Assembly (NCBI GenBank): GCA_964496595.1
Contig: CAZCAI010000192.1
Coordinates: forward strand, 1-7,575
Origin: JAAAOZ01 sp964496595
GTDB taxonomy: Bacteria; Chloroflexota; Anaerolineae; B4-G1; SLSP01
Reading direction: 5' to 3'
Length of the DNA: 7,575 bases
The notes under the pieces were generated by a model. That model saw only the letters and a list, made by a program, of their open reading frames with translations. It was not told where the DNA came from and searched no databases. Below, piece by piece: positions 1 through 5,434 of the stretch; positions within the stretch are counted from its first letter, which is position 1, and each line of letters opens with the position of its first letter. The position numbers and the translations under genes were made by a program.

Positions 1-159
1 GATGAGATCGTGCGCAACATCATGGCCGTCGGTACCAGCGACCAATGCCGCGCCAAAGTCGCCGAGTACATCGACGCGGGCGTCACCTGCCCCATCCTCT
101 ACCCGATGATGAACGACATCAAGCCTGTGATCGATGCCTTTGCCGATTGGACGCCGTAG
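1..159 (+). CDS. Luciferase-like (LLM class) flavin-dependent oxidoreductase, C-terminal end only
   Basis: Frame 1 is open from the window edge to a TAG at 157-159, giving the last 52 residues of a protein whose start lies outside. The visible part reads VGTSDQCRAKVAEYIDAG followed by a short hydrophobic strand and a terminal helix ending in FADWTP. This 'G(T/S)-x-E/D-x-C-R-x-K-x-x-E-Y-x-x-A-G-V' pattern is typical of the last part of the (beta/alpha)8 barrel in the bacterial luciferase / F420-dependent methylene-tetrahydromethanopterin reductase superfamily. Such enzymes are cytoplasmic and use reduced FMN or F420. Substrate and cofactor cannot be told from the tail. It lies 108 bases upstream of the aldehyde oxidoreductase on the same strand and may share its transcript. 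The family call is moderately sure because only about a sixth of the protein is visible. Confidence 0.62.
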   Translation, partial: DEIVRNIMAVGTSDQCRAKVAEYIDAGVTCPILYPMMNDIKPVIDAFADWTP

Positions 160-169
160 CAAAACAGCA

Positions 170-248
170 AATTGCGAATGATGAATTGCGAATTTTGAAT
201 CTTTACCCAATAGCATCATTCGCAATTCGCAATTCTAAATTCGCAATT
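170..248. repeat. Iterated AATTCGC / GCGAATT repeat cluster with 14-bp perfect inverted repeat
   Basis: The spacer between the flavoenzyme and the aldehyde oxidoreductase is AT-rich, unlike its surroundings. It contains a perfect 14-bp inverted repeat (AATTGCGAATGATG at 170-183, its complement at 214-227). The 11-mer AATTGCGAATT is at 184-194 and its complement AATTCGCAATT at 224-234 and 238-248. The same short unit therefore recurs in both orientations, spaced irregularly. A transcript could fold into a long hairpin, but no T-tract follows, so it is not a convincing terminator. It ends 8 bases before the ribosome binding site of the next gene. It may be an interspersed low-complexity repeat or a set of protein-binding sites. 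Confidence 0.8.
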
Positions 249-255
249 ATAACCC

Positions 256-263
256 AAGGAGAT
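256..263 (+). promoter_or_regulatory. Ribosome binding site of the aldehyde oxidoreductase gene
   Basis: AAGGAGAT lies at 256-263, with 6 bases between AGGAG and the ATG at 268. This is a near-ideal Shine-Dalgarno sequence and fixes the start of the aldehyde oxidoreductase. It comes straight after the AATTCGC repeat cluster. Confidence 0.85.
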
Positions 264-267
264 TTGT

Positions 268-2166
268 ATGACCAATCAGACCACTGCCCTTAGCGGCGGA
301 TACTGGGGAAAAATCCTGTGGGTCGATCTCGGCGCCGGCGAGACGTGGGTGGAGGTCTTCGACGAGGACTTCGCGCGCGCCTACCTTGGCGGCGTGGGAT
401 TTGCCGCCAAGATCGTCTCTGACCACGTGACCGCCGAGACCGACCCGCTGGGGCCGGATAATGTGTTGGTCGTTGCCACCGGGCCTTTCCAGGCGGCGAA
501 GATCGCCGGGGCGGGCCGTTTCGCCGTCGGTGCCAAATCGCCGCTGACCGGCTATTGGGGTGAGGCGAACGGCGGCGCGCACGCCGGCCCGGCGCTCAAA
601 CGCGCCGGCTTCGACGCCATCGCCATCACCGGCCAGGCCGCCCAACCGACCTGCCTCGTCATCGAAGATGGCCGCGCCGAACTCCACGACGCCAGCGCGC
701 TCTGGGGCCAGGTCGATGCGGCGGATACGGTGGACGCGCTCAAAGCAGAGCACGGCAAGCAAAGCTCCGTGTTGTCCATCGGGCAGGCGGCGGAGCGCCT
801 GGTGCGCTACGGCGTCATCGCCAACGACAAGCACGGTTTCTGTGGGCGCAGCGGCATGGGCAGCGTGATGGGCGCCAAACGGCTCAAGGCCATCGTGCTG
901 CGCGGCGCGCTCACCCCGCCCATCGCCGATCCGGAGGGCCTGCAAGCGACCTACAAACCGCTGCTCCAAAAAATCTTGGCCGCGCCGTTCACCGCCAGCA
1001 ATCGCGAGCACGGGATGCCGGGCGGGCTGGTGTGGCGCGAAAGCAACGCCTCGCTGCCGATGAAGAACTGGCAGCAGGGCCAATGGCCCGAGGGCGCGCC
1101 CAAAATCGGGGCGCCGGTCTACACCGACGAGTTGGGCGTCAAACCCTGGCCCTGCGATTTCTGCGTGATGGGCTGCCATCGCAAGCTGACCAACGACGCC
1201 TACGCGCCCTACCTCGCGACCGGCGGGCCGGAGTACGAAAGTTTGGCGATGTTAGGCTCCAACCTGCTGATCGACGATCTGGAGGCGCTGGTCGCGGCCA
1301 ATGACCTGTGCAATCGCTACGGGATGGACACCATCGAGCTGGGCGGGGTCTTCGGCTGGGCCTTCGATGCCTATGATCGCGGCCATTTGACCACCGAGGA
1401 GACCGACGGCCTCGAGCTGACGTGGGGCAACGCCGAGGCGATGCTCGCGCTGGTCGAGAAGGTCGCACAGCGCGAGGGCTTCGGTCACTTGCTGGGCGAG
1501 GGCTTGCGCGCGTGCGTCGCCGCCTACCCAGCGACCGCCGAGTCCGCCGTGGAGGTGATGGGGCAAGCGGTCGCGGCCCACGATCCACGCGCCTTTTTCG
1601 CTCAGACGATCACGACCATCGCCTCAACGCGGGGATCGTGCCACCTGCACGGCTTCGCCGAGGCCATCGAATTGGGCGGTGTGCTGCCGGAGTTGGGCAT
1701 CACAGAGGCCAGCGACCGCTTCGATCCGCATCGCAAGGGCTACTACGGCGCGATCTACCAGGACATCCAGCAATTCTGGAATAGCCTGGTCTTTTGCATG
1801 TTCTACTTCTCCTCCGAGGTGAGCCTCACCGATCAGGTTATCCTTCTCAACCACATCACCGGCTGGGATGCCACGCCGGAAGAGGCGCAACAGATCGGGG
1901 AGCGGATCGTGGCGTTGCAACACACCTTCAACCTGCGCATGGGCCTCGATCCCGCCGAAGAAAATGTGATGCCGGCGCGGCTCACCCATCCGCTGGCCGA
2001 GGGCGGCGCAGCGGGCCACGTCCCGCCGTGGGAGGACATTCGCGCGGAGTATTGGGCTGCCAAAGGCTGGCCGGAAGGCATCCCCAGCGAGGCAAAGCTC
2101 GCCGCGTTGGGATTGACGCCTTTTGGAGCACAGAGAGAGGGAACTACAAAACAGGAAAATTCCTAA
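268..2166 (+). CDS. aor: Aldehyde:ferredoxin oxidoreductase (tungsten/molybdenum bis-pterin AOR family)
   Basis: This 632-residue cytoplasmic enzyme is close to the family length of about 600-650. Family members oxidise aldehydes to carboxylates and pass electrons through one [4Fe-4S] cluster to ferredoxin, using a W (or Mo) bis-pyranopterin cofactor. The N-terminal domain shows the GYWGKILWVDL start and the ANGGAHAGPALKRAGFDAI segment (100-118). A pterin-binding GRSGMGSVMGAKRLKAI stretch is at 193-209. Cluster ligands C296, C299 and C303 (CxxCxxxC) and the distant C510 are all present. GPEYES (E322/E324) and CHLH (H459) probably match the active-site Glu and His known in Pyrococcus AOR. Both DxxGL(C/D)-type pterin motifs have Asn for Asp (NRYGMD 349-354, NSLVFC 505-510). 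No MoaD-like partner, ferredoxin subunit or tungsten-uptake gene is visible. The family is certain; the aldehyde used is unknown. Confidence 0.95.
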   Translation: MTNQTTALSGGYWGKILWVDLGAGETWVEVFDEDFARAYLGGVGFAAKIVSDHVTAETDPLGPDNVLVVATGPFQAAKIAGAGRFAVGAKSPLTGYWGEANGGAHAGPALKRAGFDAIAITGQAAQPTCLVIEDGRAELHDASALWGQVDAADTVDALKAEHGKQSSVLSIGQAAERLVRYGVIANDKHGFCGRSGMGSVMGAKRLKAIVLRGALTPPIADPEGLQATYKPLLQKILAAPFTASNREHGMPGGLVWRESNASLPMKNWQQGQWPEGAPKIGAPVYTDELGVKPWPCDFCVMGCHRKLTNDAYAPYLATGGPEYESLAMLGSNLLIDDLEALVAANDLCNRYGMDTIELGGVFGWAFDAYDRGHLTTEETDGLELTWGNAEAMLALVEKVAQREGFGHLLGEGLRACVAAYPATAESAVEVMGQAVAAHDPRAFFAQTITTIASTRGSCHLHGFAEAIELGGVLPELGITEASDRFDPHRKGYYGAIYQDIQQFWNSLVFCMFYFSSEVSLTDQVILLNHITGWDATPEEAQQIGERIVALQHTFNLRMGLDPAEENVMPARLTHPLAEGGAAGHVPPWEDIRAEYWAAKGWPEGIPSEAKLAALGLTPFGAQREGTTKQENS

Positions 2167-2181
2167 GCTACCCAGATGTTC

Positions 2182-2209
2182 TTGACACTTGCCCGCTTCG
2201 ACTTAAAAT
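2182..2209 (+). promoter_or_regulatory. Sigma70-type promoter for the ABC exporter gene
   Basis: A perfect -35 hexamer TTGACA (2182-2187) is followed after 16 bases by TAAAAT (2204-2209), a 5/6 match to TATAAT. It sits in the AT-rich gap just after the aldehyde oxidoreductase stop codon and would start transcription near 2216, about 45 bases before the exporter's ATG. This suggests the exporter is a transcription unit separate from the oxidoreductase. Based on sequence match only. Confidence 0.62.
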
Positions 2210-2251
2210 ACCTAGCCAATGCAACTATTTGGATGTTAGATATTGGAAGTT

Positions 2252-2256
2252 GGAGG
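2252..2256 (+). promoter_or_regulatory. Ribosome binding site deciding the ABC exporter start
   Basis: GGAGG at 2252-2256 precedes the ATG at 2261 by 4 bases. A TTG at 2243 in the same frame has no such site and would place the GGAGG inside the gene, so the ATG is preferred. Another ATG at 2257 is out of frame and runs into a stop after four codons. Confidence 0.72.
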
Positions 2257-2260
2257 ATGG

Positions 2261-4051
2261 ATGGCAAGTGAGTTTACGATAGAGCGCAGTTGGCAGGCGG
2301 ATCGACGGGGGCCGGGGTGGTGGGTTTTCTCCCACGCGATACGCTACAAGCTGGTGATTTTGGGGATTTTTGTCGGAGCGATTGGGAACGCCGCGCTGGC
2401 CGCCGCCGTCCCGATGTTGGTGGGACGCGCGTTCGATGCCATCGTTGTCTCGCCGGTGGATTTGATCACGTTGCGCAACGCGGCGCTATGGATTGCCGGC
2501 TCGCAATTGGTGCGCGGCTTCATCCTCCAGATGGGGCGCAATCTGTGCAGCGAGACCCTGGGCCAGCGCATGGAGCGCGACATCCGCGACGAACTCTACA
2601 TCAGCCTGATCGGCAAGAGCATGTCGTTCCACGATTCGTACCCTACCGGCGAGTTGATGGCGCGCGCTACCAACGATGTGCGCGAGGTCAATTTGATGTT
2701 CAATCCGGGCATTAACTTAGTCATCGGTTCCGCGAACTTCATCTTTATGCCGCTCTTCGTGGCGCCCGGCATCCATCCCCAATTGGTTTTGACCCCCGTG
2801 CTCTACCTGCTGATGTATGGCTTTGTGGTGCGGGCCTATCTGGAGGAGTTACGCCCCGCCGCCGAGGCCGTCCGCCAGAACTTCGGTGAGGTGAACACCG
2901 CGCTGGCCGAGGCCATCGAGGGCATCGAGACGGTCAAGGGCGCCGCGCAGGAGAAGCACGAGATCAACCGCTTCCAGAAAAAGATCCGCGAGTGGCGCGA
3001 CGCCTACGTGCGCCAGACGAACATCGAAGCGCGCTTTATCCCGCTGCTCATGCTGGGGCTGCTGCAAGCGGCGGGCCTCTTCCACAGCTTGCTCCTCTTT
3101 CGCCTGGGATACATCGAGGCCGGGGATGTGATCGCCTTCAACGGGCTGCTGTTGCTCTTCGGCTTTCCCACGTGGACGGCGCAGTTCGCTTATTCGCGCG
3201 TCGCCTCCGGCATCGCCAGCGCGCGCCGTCTGTTGGAGTTGATCAATACCCGCACGAAGTTGGGCGAGAATGTCGGCGGCTACGATGCGCCGATGAAAGG
3301 CGCGGTGACCTTCGAGGATGTGAGTTTTTGCTACGAGGATGTGGAGGCCGAGGAAGATTGCGACATCGAGGAGGATCACACGACGTTGGAGGCCCTCAGC
3401 TTCCACGTGGAGCCGGGGCAGACGATTGCCATCGTCGGGCAGACGGGCGCGGGAAAATCGACCATCGCCAAGCTCATCAATCGCATCTACGACGTGGACG
3501 CGGGGCGCGTGCTGGTGGATGGCGTGGATGTGCGGGAGTGGAATTTAGAGGCGCTCCGCCGACAGATTTCGATCATCGAGCAGGACATCTTTCTCTTCTC
3601 GCGCTCGATTGCGGAGAACATCGCCTTTGGGCATCAAGACGCCGACCGCGAGGCGATCATCGCGGCGGCGAAAGCGGCGCAGGCTCACGAGTTCATCACG
3701 GGCTTCGAAAATGGTTACGAGACTGTGATCGGCGAGCGCGGCGCGACGCTCTCCGGCGGGCAGCGCCAGCGCCTGGCCTTAGCGCGCGCCTTCCTCACCG
3801 ACCCGGCGATCCTTATCCTGGACGACGCCACCAGCGCCATCGACAGCGAGACCGAGGATCGCATCCAGCGCGCCATCGAGCGGGCCGCCGCCGACCGCAC
3901 CACCTTCCTCATCACCCATCGCCTCTCGCAGATCCGCTGGGCCGATCTGATCATCGTGATGCGCCAGGGGCGGATCGGCGCTATCGGCGCCCACGAGGAT
4001 TTACTGGAGACCTCGGAGGCGTATCGTAAAATCTTCAAGCGATACGAATAG
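2261..4051 (+). CDS. ABC exporter half-transporter (six-helix membrane domain fused to ATPase), noncanonical Walker B
   Basis: This 596-residue inner-membrane protein has the usual length and order of a type IV ABC exporter of the MsbA/MdlB kind, which pumps lipids, drugs or peptides outward as a dimer. Hydrophobic segments lie near 31-52, 68-90, 148-167, 174-192, 259-282 and 287-305, and the typical GELMARATNDV cytoplasmic motif is at 130-140. The nucleotide-binding domain has A-loop Y358, Walker A GQTGAGKST (393-401, K399), Q-loop Q441, signature LSGGQ (497-501), Walker B ILILDD ending in D521-D522, and switch H553. D522 replaces the catalytic Glu, as in the degenerate subunit of heterodimeric exporters, but no second ABC gene is next to it. 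An acidic insert with one Cys (359-373) follows the A-loop. The gene has its own promoter and ends at a strong terminator. The substrate is unknown. Confidence 0.93.
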   Translation: MASEFTIERSWQADRRGPGWWVFSHAIRYKLVILGIFVGAIGNAALAAAVPMLVGRAFDAIVVSPVDLITLRNAALWIAGSQLVRGFILQMGRNLCSETLGQRMERDIRDELYISLIGKSMSFHDSYPTGELMARATNDVREVNLMFNPGINLVIGSANFIFMPLFVAPGIHPQLVLTPVLYLLMYGFVVRAYLEELRPAAEAVRQNFGEVNTALAEAIEGIETVKGAAQEKHEINRFQKKIREWRDAYVRQTNIEARFIPLLMLGLLQAAGLFHSLLLFRLGYIEAGDVIAFNGLLLLFGFPTWTAQFAYSRVASGIASARRLLELINTRTKLGENVGGYDAPMKGAVTFEDVSFCYEDVEAEEDCDIEEDHTTLEALSFHVEPGQTIAIVGQTGAGKSTIAKLINRIYDVDAGRVLVDGVDVREWNLEALRRQISIIEQDIFLFSRSIAENIAFGHQDADREAIIAAAKAAQAHEFITGFENGYETVIGERGATLSGGQRQRLALARAFLTDPAILILDDATSAIDSETEDRIQRAIERAAADRTTFLITHRLSQIRWADLIIVMRQGRIGAIGAHEDLLETSEAYRKIFKRYE

Positions 4052-4065
4052 ACTTGCGCCGGTCA

Positions 4066-4119
4066 AGGTGCAACGCACTTAAACTGCCTGGCGACAGGTT
4101 TTAAAAGTGCGTTACACCT
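4066..4119. repeat. Imperfect hairpin repeat (15-bp arms, GCGA tetraloop)
   Basis: AGGTGCAACGCACTT at 4066-4080 pairs with AAGTGCGTTACACCT at 4105-4119, with one C-A mismatch that becomes a G-U pair in a minus-strand transcript. Between the arms, AAA can pair with TTT and CCTG/CAGG (4087-4090, 4095-4098) closes a GCGA tetraloop. No T-tract follows on either strand. It is 14 bases after the ABC stop codon. It resembles an interspersed REP-like palindromic element rather than a terminator, and may protect transcript ends. Confidence 0.7.
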
Positions 4120-4129
4120 CACAGGACTC

Positions 4130-4166
4130 AAAGCGGCGCAGAGAAAAAACTTCTCTGCGCCGCTTT
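4130..4166. terminator. Strong intrinsic terminator between convergent genes
   Basis: The arm 4130-4145 (AAAGCGGCGCAGAGAA) is perfectly complementary to 4151-4166, giving a 16-bp GC-rich stem with a 5-base loop. The A's at one end and T's at the other give a short U-run on either strand, and on the plus strand more T's follow at 4171-4174. It lies between the ABC gene (plus) and the dehydratase (minus), so it probably ends both transcripts. Confidence 0.88.
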
Positions 4167-4174
4167 ATACTTTT

Positions 4175-4273
4175 ACCTTCCGGGAAGCTCCAAGGGAGGG
4201 GGTCTCGAACTAAAGTTATCTGATCAAGCCGGTCTTCTGATGATCTCGGATGATTTGCAGCTTCCCGGAAGGT
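4175..4273. repeat. 99-bp segment bounded by perfect 15-bp inverted repeats
   Basis: ACCTTCCGGGAAGCT (4175-4189) is exactly complementary to AGCTTCCCGGAAGGT (4259-4273). Each arm also contains its own near-palindrome CTTCC-N-GGAAG. The 69 bases between hold no convincing open frame. The right arm ends 13 bases downstream of the dehydratase stop codon. It has the shape of a tiny MITE-like or REP-pair element. No target-site duplication is obvious, so its nature is open. Confidence 0.75.
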
Positions 4274-4286
4274 TGATAAGGGACGC

Positions 4287-5240
4287 TCATCCCCACGGTA
4301 GATGCGTCACATCGACGTTGCCGCCGGAGAGGATGATCCCCACGCGCTGCCCGCGTCCCAGGTCGGGATGCTCGAAGAGCGCGGCGAGGGGCGTCGCCGA
4401 GGATGGCTCGATGATGAGCTTCATCCGCTCCCAGACAAGGCGCATCGCGTCCACGATGGCCCGCTCGCTCACGGTGACGATGTCGCTGACGTGCGCTTGG
4501 ATGATGGGGAAGTTCACGTCGCCCAAGAAGGTACAGAGGCCATCGGCCACGGTTGGCGCGCCGGTGGGCGGGTAGATGCGACCGTCGCGCAGGGAGCGCG
4601 CGGCGTCGTCCACCAGCGCCGGCTCCGCCCCGATCACACGCGCGCCCGGCGCCCGACCCGCCACGGCCAGCGCTGTCCCCGCCAGCAACCCCCCGCCGCC
4701 CACAGGGGCCATCACGATGTCCAAATTGGGGATCTCCGCCGCCAGCTCCAGCGCCGCCGTCCCCTGCCCGGCGATGACGCGCGGGTCGTTGGAGGGATGG
4801 ATAAAGTGCGCGCCGGTCTCCGCCAGCACCGCCTCCAGCTTGCGCTCGCGATCCATCGGCTGCGAGCCGGCCCAGACGATTTCCGCGCCGTAGTCGCGCA
4901 CGGCGGCTACTTTCACCGGCGGCGCCGATTCGGGCATCACTACGATGGCGGGGATGTGGCGCAGGCCGGCGGCGTAGGCCACCGCCTGGGCGTGGTTGCC
5001 GGAGGAGTGCGTGGCGACGCCGCGCGCGGCTTCTGTTTCCGAGAGGGCGAAGACGGCGTTGCACGCGCCGCGCGCCTTGAACGCCCCGACTTTCTGGAGA
5101 TTCTCGGCTTTGAAGTAGATCCGCGCGCCCGTCATCTCATCCAAGGTCTGGCTGGTGAAGATGGGCGTGTGATGTACGTAAGGCGCGATCCGCCGCGCCG
5201 CCTGGCGGACGTCGTCGAAGTTAGGGGGGACATTAACCAT
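4287..5240 (-). CDS. Threonine/serine dehydratase-type PLP enzyme (fold type II), no regulatory domain
   Basis: This 317-residue cytoplasmic enzyme belongs to the family that removes water and ammonia from threonine or serine to give 2-oxobutyrate or pyruvate; serine racemase is a close relative. The PLP-binding lysine is K55 in GAFKARG (52-58). SSGNH (79-83) should hold the substrate carboxylate, the tetraglycine loop GGGG (181-184) the cofactor phosphate, and S305 in SGGN (305-308) the pyridine nitrogen. It stops right after the catalytic domain, so it lacks the ACT-like regulatory domain of biosynthetic IlvA and resembles short catabolic TdcB-type enzymes. The start at 5240 is chosen because MVNVPPNFDDVRQAARRI is a typical family beginning with GAGG upstream. 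The frame is open further up to a TTG at 5315, but that stretch runs through a hairpin and is unlike the family. It is convergent with the ABC gene and preceded by a terminator-like structure. Confidence 0.93.
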   Translation of the reverse strand: MVNVPPNFDDVRQAARRIAPYVHHTPIFTSQTLDEMTGARIYFKAENLQKVGAFKARGACNAVFALSETEAARGVATHSSGNHAQAVAYAAGLRHIPAIVVMPESAPPVKVAAVRDYGAEIVWAGSQPMDRERKLEAVLAETGAHFIHPSNDPRVIAGQGTAALELAAEIPNLDIVMAPVGGGGLLAGTALAVAGRAPGARVIGAEPALVDDAARSLRDGRIYPPTGAPTVADGLCTFLGDVNFPIIQAHVSDIVTVSERAIVDAMRLVWERMKLIIEPSSATPLAALFEHPDLGRGQRVGIILSGGNVDVTHLPWG

Positions 5241-5245
5241 ATAGG

Positions 5246-5249
5246 CCTC
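5246..5249 (-). promoter_or_regulatory. Ribosome binding site deciding the dehydratase start
   Basis: On the minus strand GAGG (plus-strand CCTC at 5246-5249) stands 5 bases before the ATG at 5240-5238. It supports the short form of the protein over the in-frame TTG at 5315. Confidence 0.6.
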
Positions 5250-5280
5250 GCTTTCGTATCTTTGGGGGTCTTCGTGACAG

Positions 5281-5313
5281 AAAAACGCCGCGCAATCCTT
5301 GCGAAGGTTGCGC
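5281..5313 (-). terminator. Probable intrinsic terminator of the two-component operon
   Basis: Read on the minus strand, GCGCAA-CCTT-CGC-AAGG-A-TTGCGC (plus 5313-5290) forms a 10-bp stem with one bulged base and a three-base loop. Four bases later comes a run of five T's (plus 5285-5281). It lies 120 bases downstream of the response regulator and 40 bases upstream of the dehydratase ATG. It may end the kinase-regulator transcript or attenuate read-through into the dehydratase. The gap before the T-run makes it less than ideal. Confidence 0.5.
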
Positions 5314-5315
5314 AA

Positions 5316-5345
5316 GGGACCTCAAAACAGCGTATATCAGGTCCC
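5316..5345 (-). repeat. Small 7-bp inverted repeat in dehydratase leader
   Basis: GGGACCT (5316-5322) and AGGTCCC (5339-5345) are exact complements with a 16-base loop containing GTATATC. The hairpin directly abuts the terminator-like structure at 5281-5313 and shares bases with an alternative stem there, CCTTGCG (5297-5303) with CGCAAGG (5311-5317). Whether it is functional cannot be told. Confidence 0.45.
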
Positions 5346-5350
5346 AGGAG

Positions 5351-5432
5351 CGGGTTAAGCTGTTTGCCAAGTAGAGACGCAAGATTTTGCGTCTCTACCG
5401 GGAGGTTTAGGTTCCTGTAAATGCTTAACCCG
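5351..5432. repeat. Nested palindromic repeat: 10-bp inverted repeat enclosing a perfect 12-bp hairpin
   Basis: The outer arms CGGGTTAAGC (5351-5360) and GCTTAACCCG (5423-5432) are exact complements. Inside, GTAGAGACGCAA (5371-5382) pairs with TTGCGTCTCTAC (5387-5398) around a 4-base loop. The inner sequence resembles GTAGAGACG...CGTCTCTAC interspersed repeats that I recall from cyanobacterial and Chloroflexota spacers; this is memory, not a search. It begins 2 bases after the response regulator stop codon (minus strand). There is no T-tract, so it is more likely a repeat element or 3' stabiliser than a terminator. Confidence 0.8.
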
Positions 5433-5434
5433 AT

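Noticed and set aside
187..216. Possible promoter for the AOR gene (TTGCGA, 18-base gap, TAGCAT)
   Set aside because: Only 4/6 matches in each hexamer, and both lie in the repeat cluster, which yields such matches by chance.
170..248. CRISPR array
   Set aside because: Units are about 11 bases, occur in both orientations and have no regular spacers. No cas genes are present.
247..1179. Long open frame antisense to the aldehyde oxidoreductase (310 codons)
   Set aside because: It is the GC-rich shadow of a clearly recognised gene. Its translation is Arg/Gly/Ala-rich without a family pattern.
2243..2260. TTG start for the ABC exporter six codons upstream
   Set aside because: The GGAGG site lies within those codons and fits the ATG at 2261.
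4175..4273. Integron attC site
   Set aside because: The ends lack the RYYYAAC/GTTRRRY core pairs, and no integrase or cassette gene is nearby.
5241..5315. 25-residue N-terminal extension of the dehydratase from a TTG
   Set aside because: It runs through a hairpin and a T-tract, is unlike family N-termini, and a better ATG with GAGG lies downstream.
4302..5420. 372-codon plus-strand frame and 282-codon minus-strand frame (4216-5064) over the dehydratase
   Set aside because: Both are low-complexity shadows. The dehydratase frame has all PLP-binding motifs.
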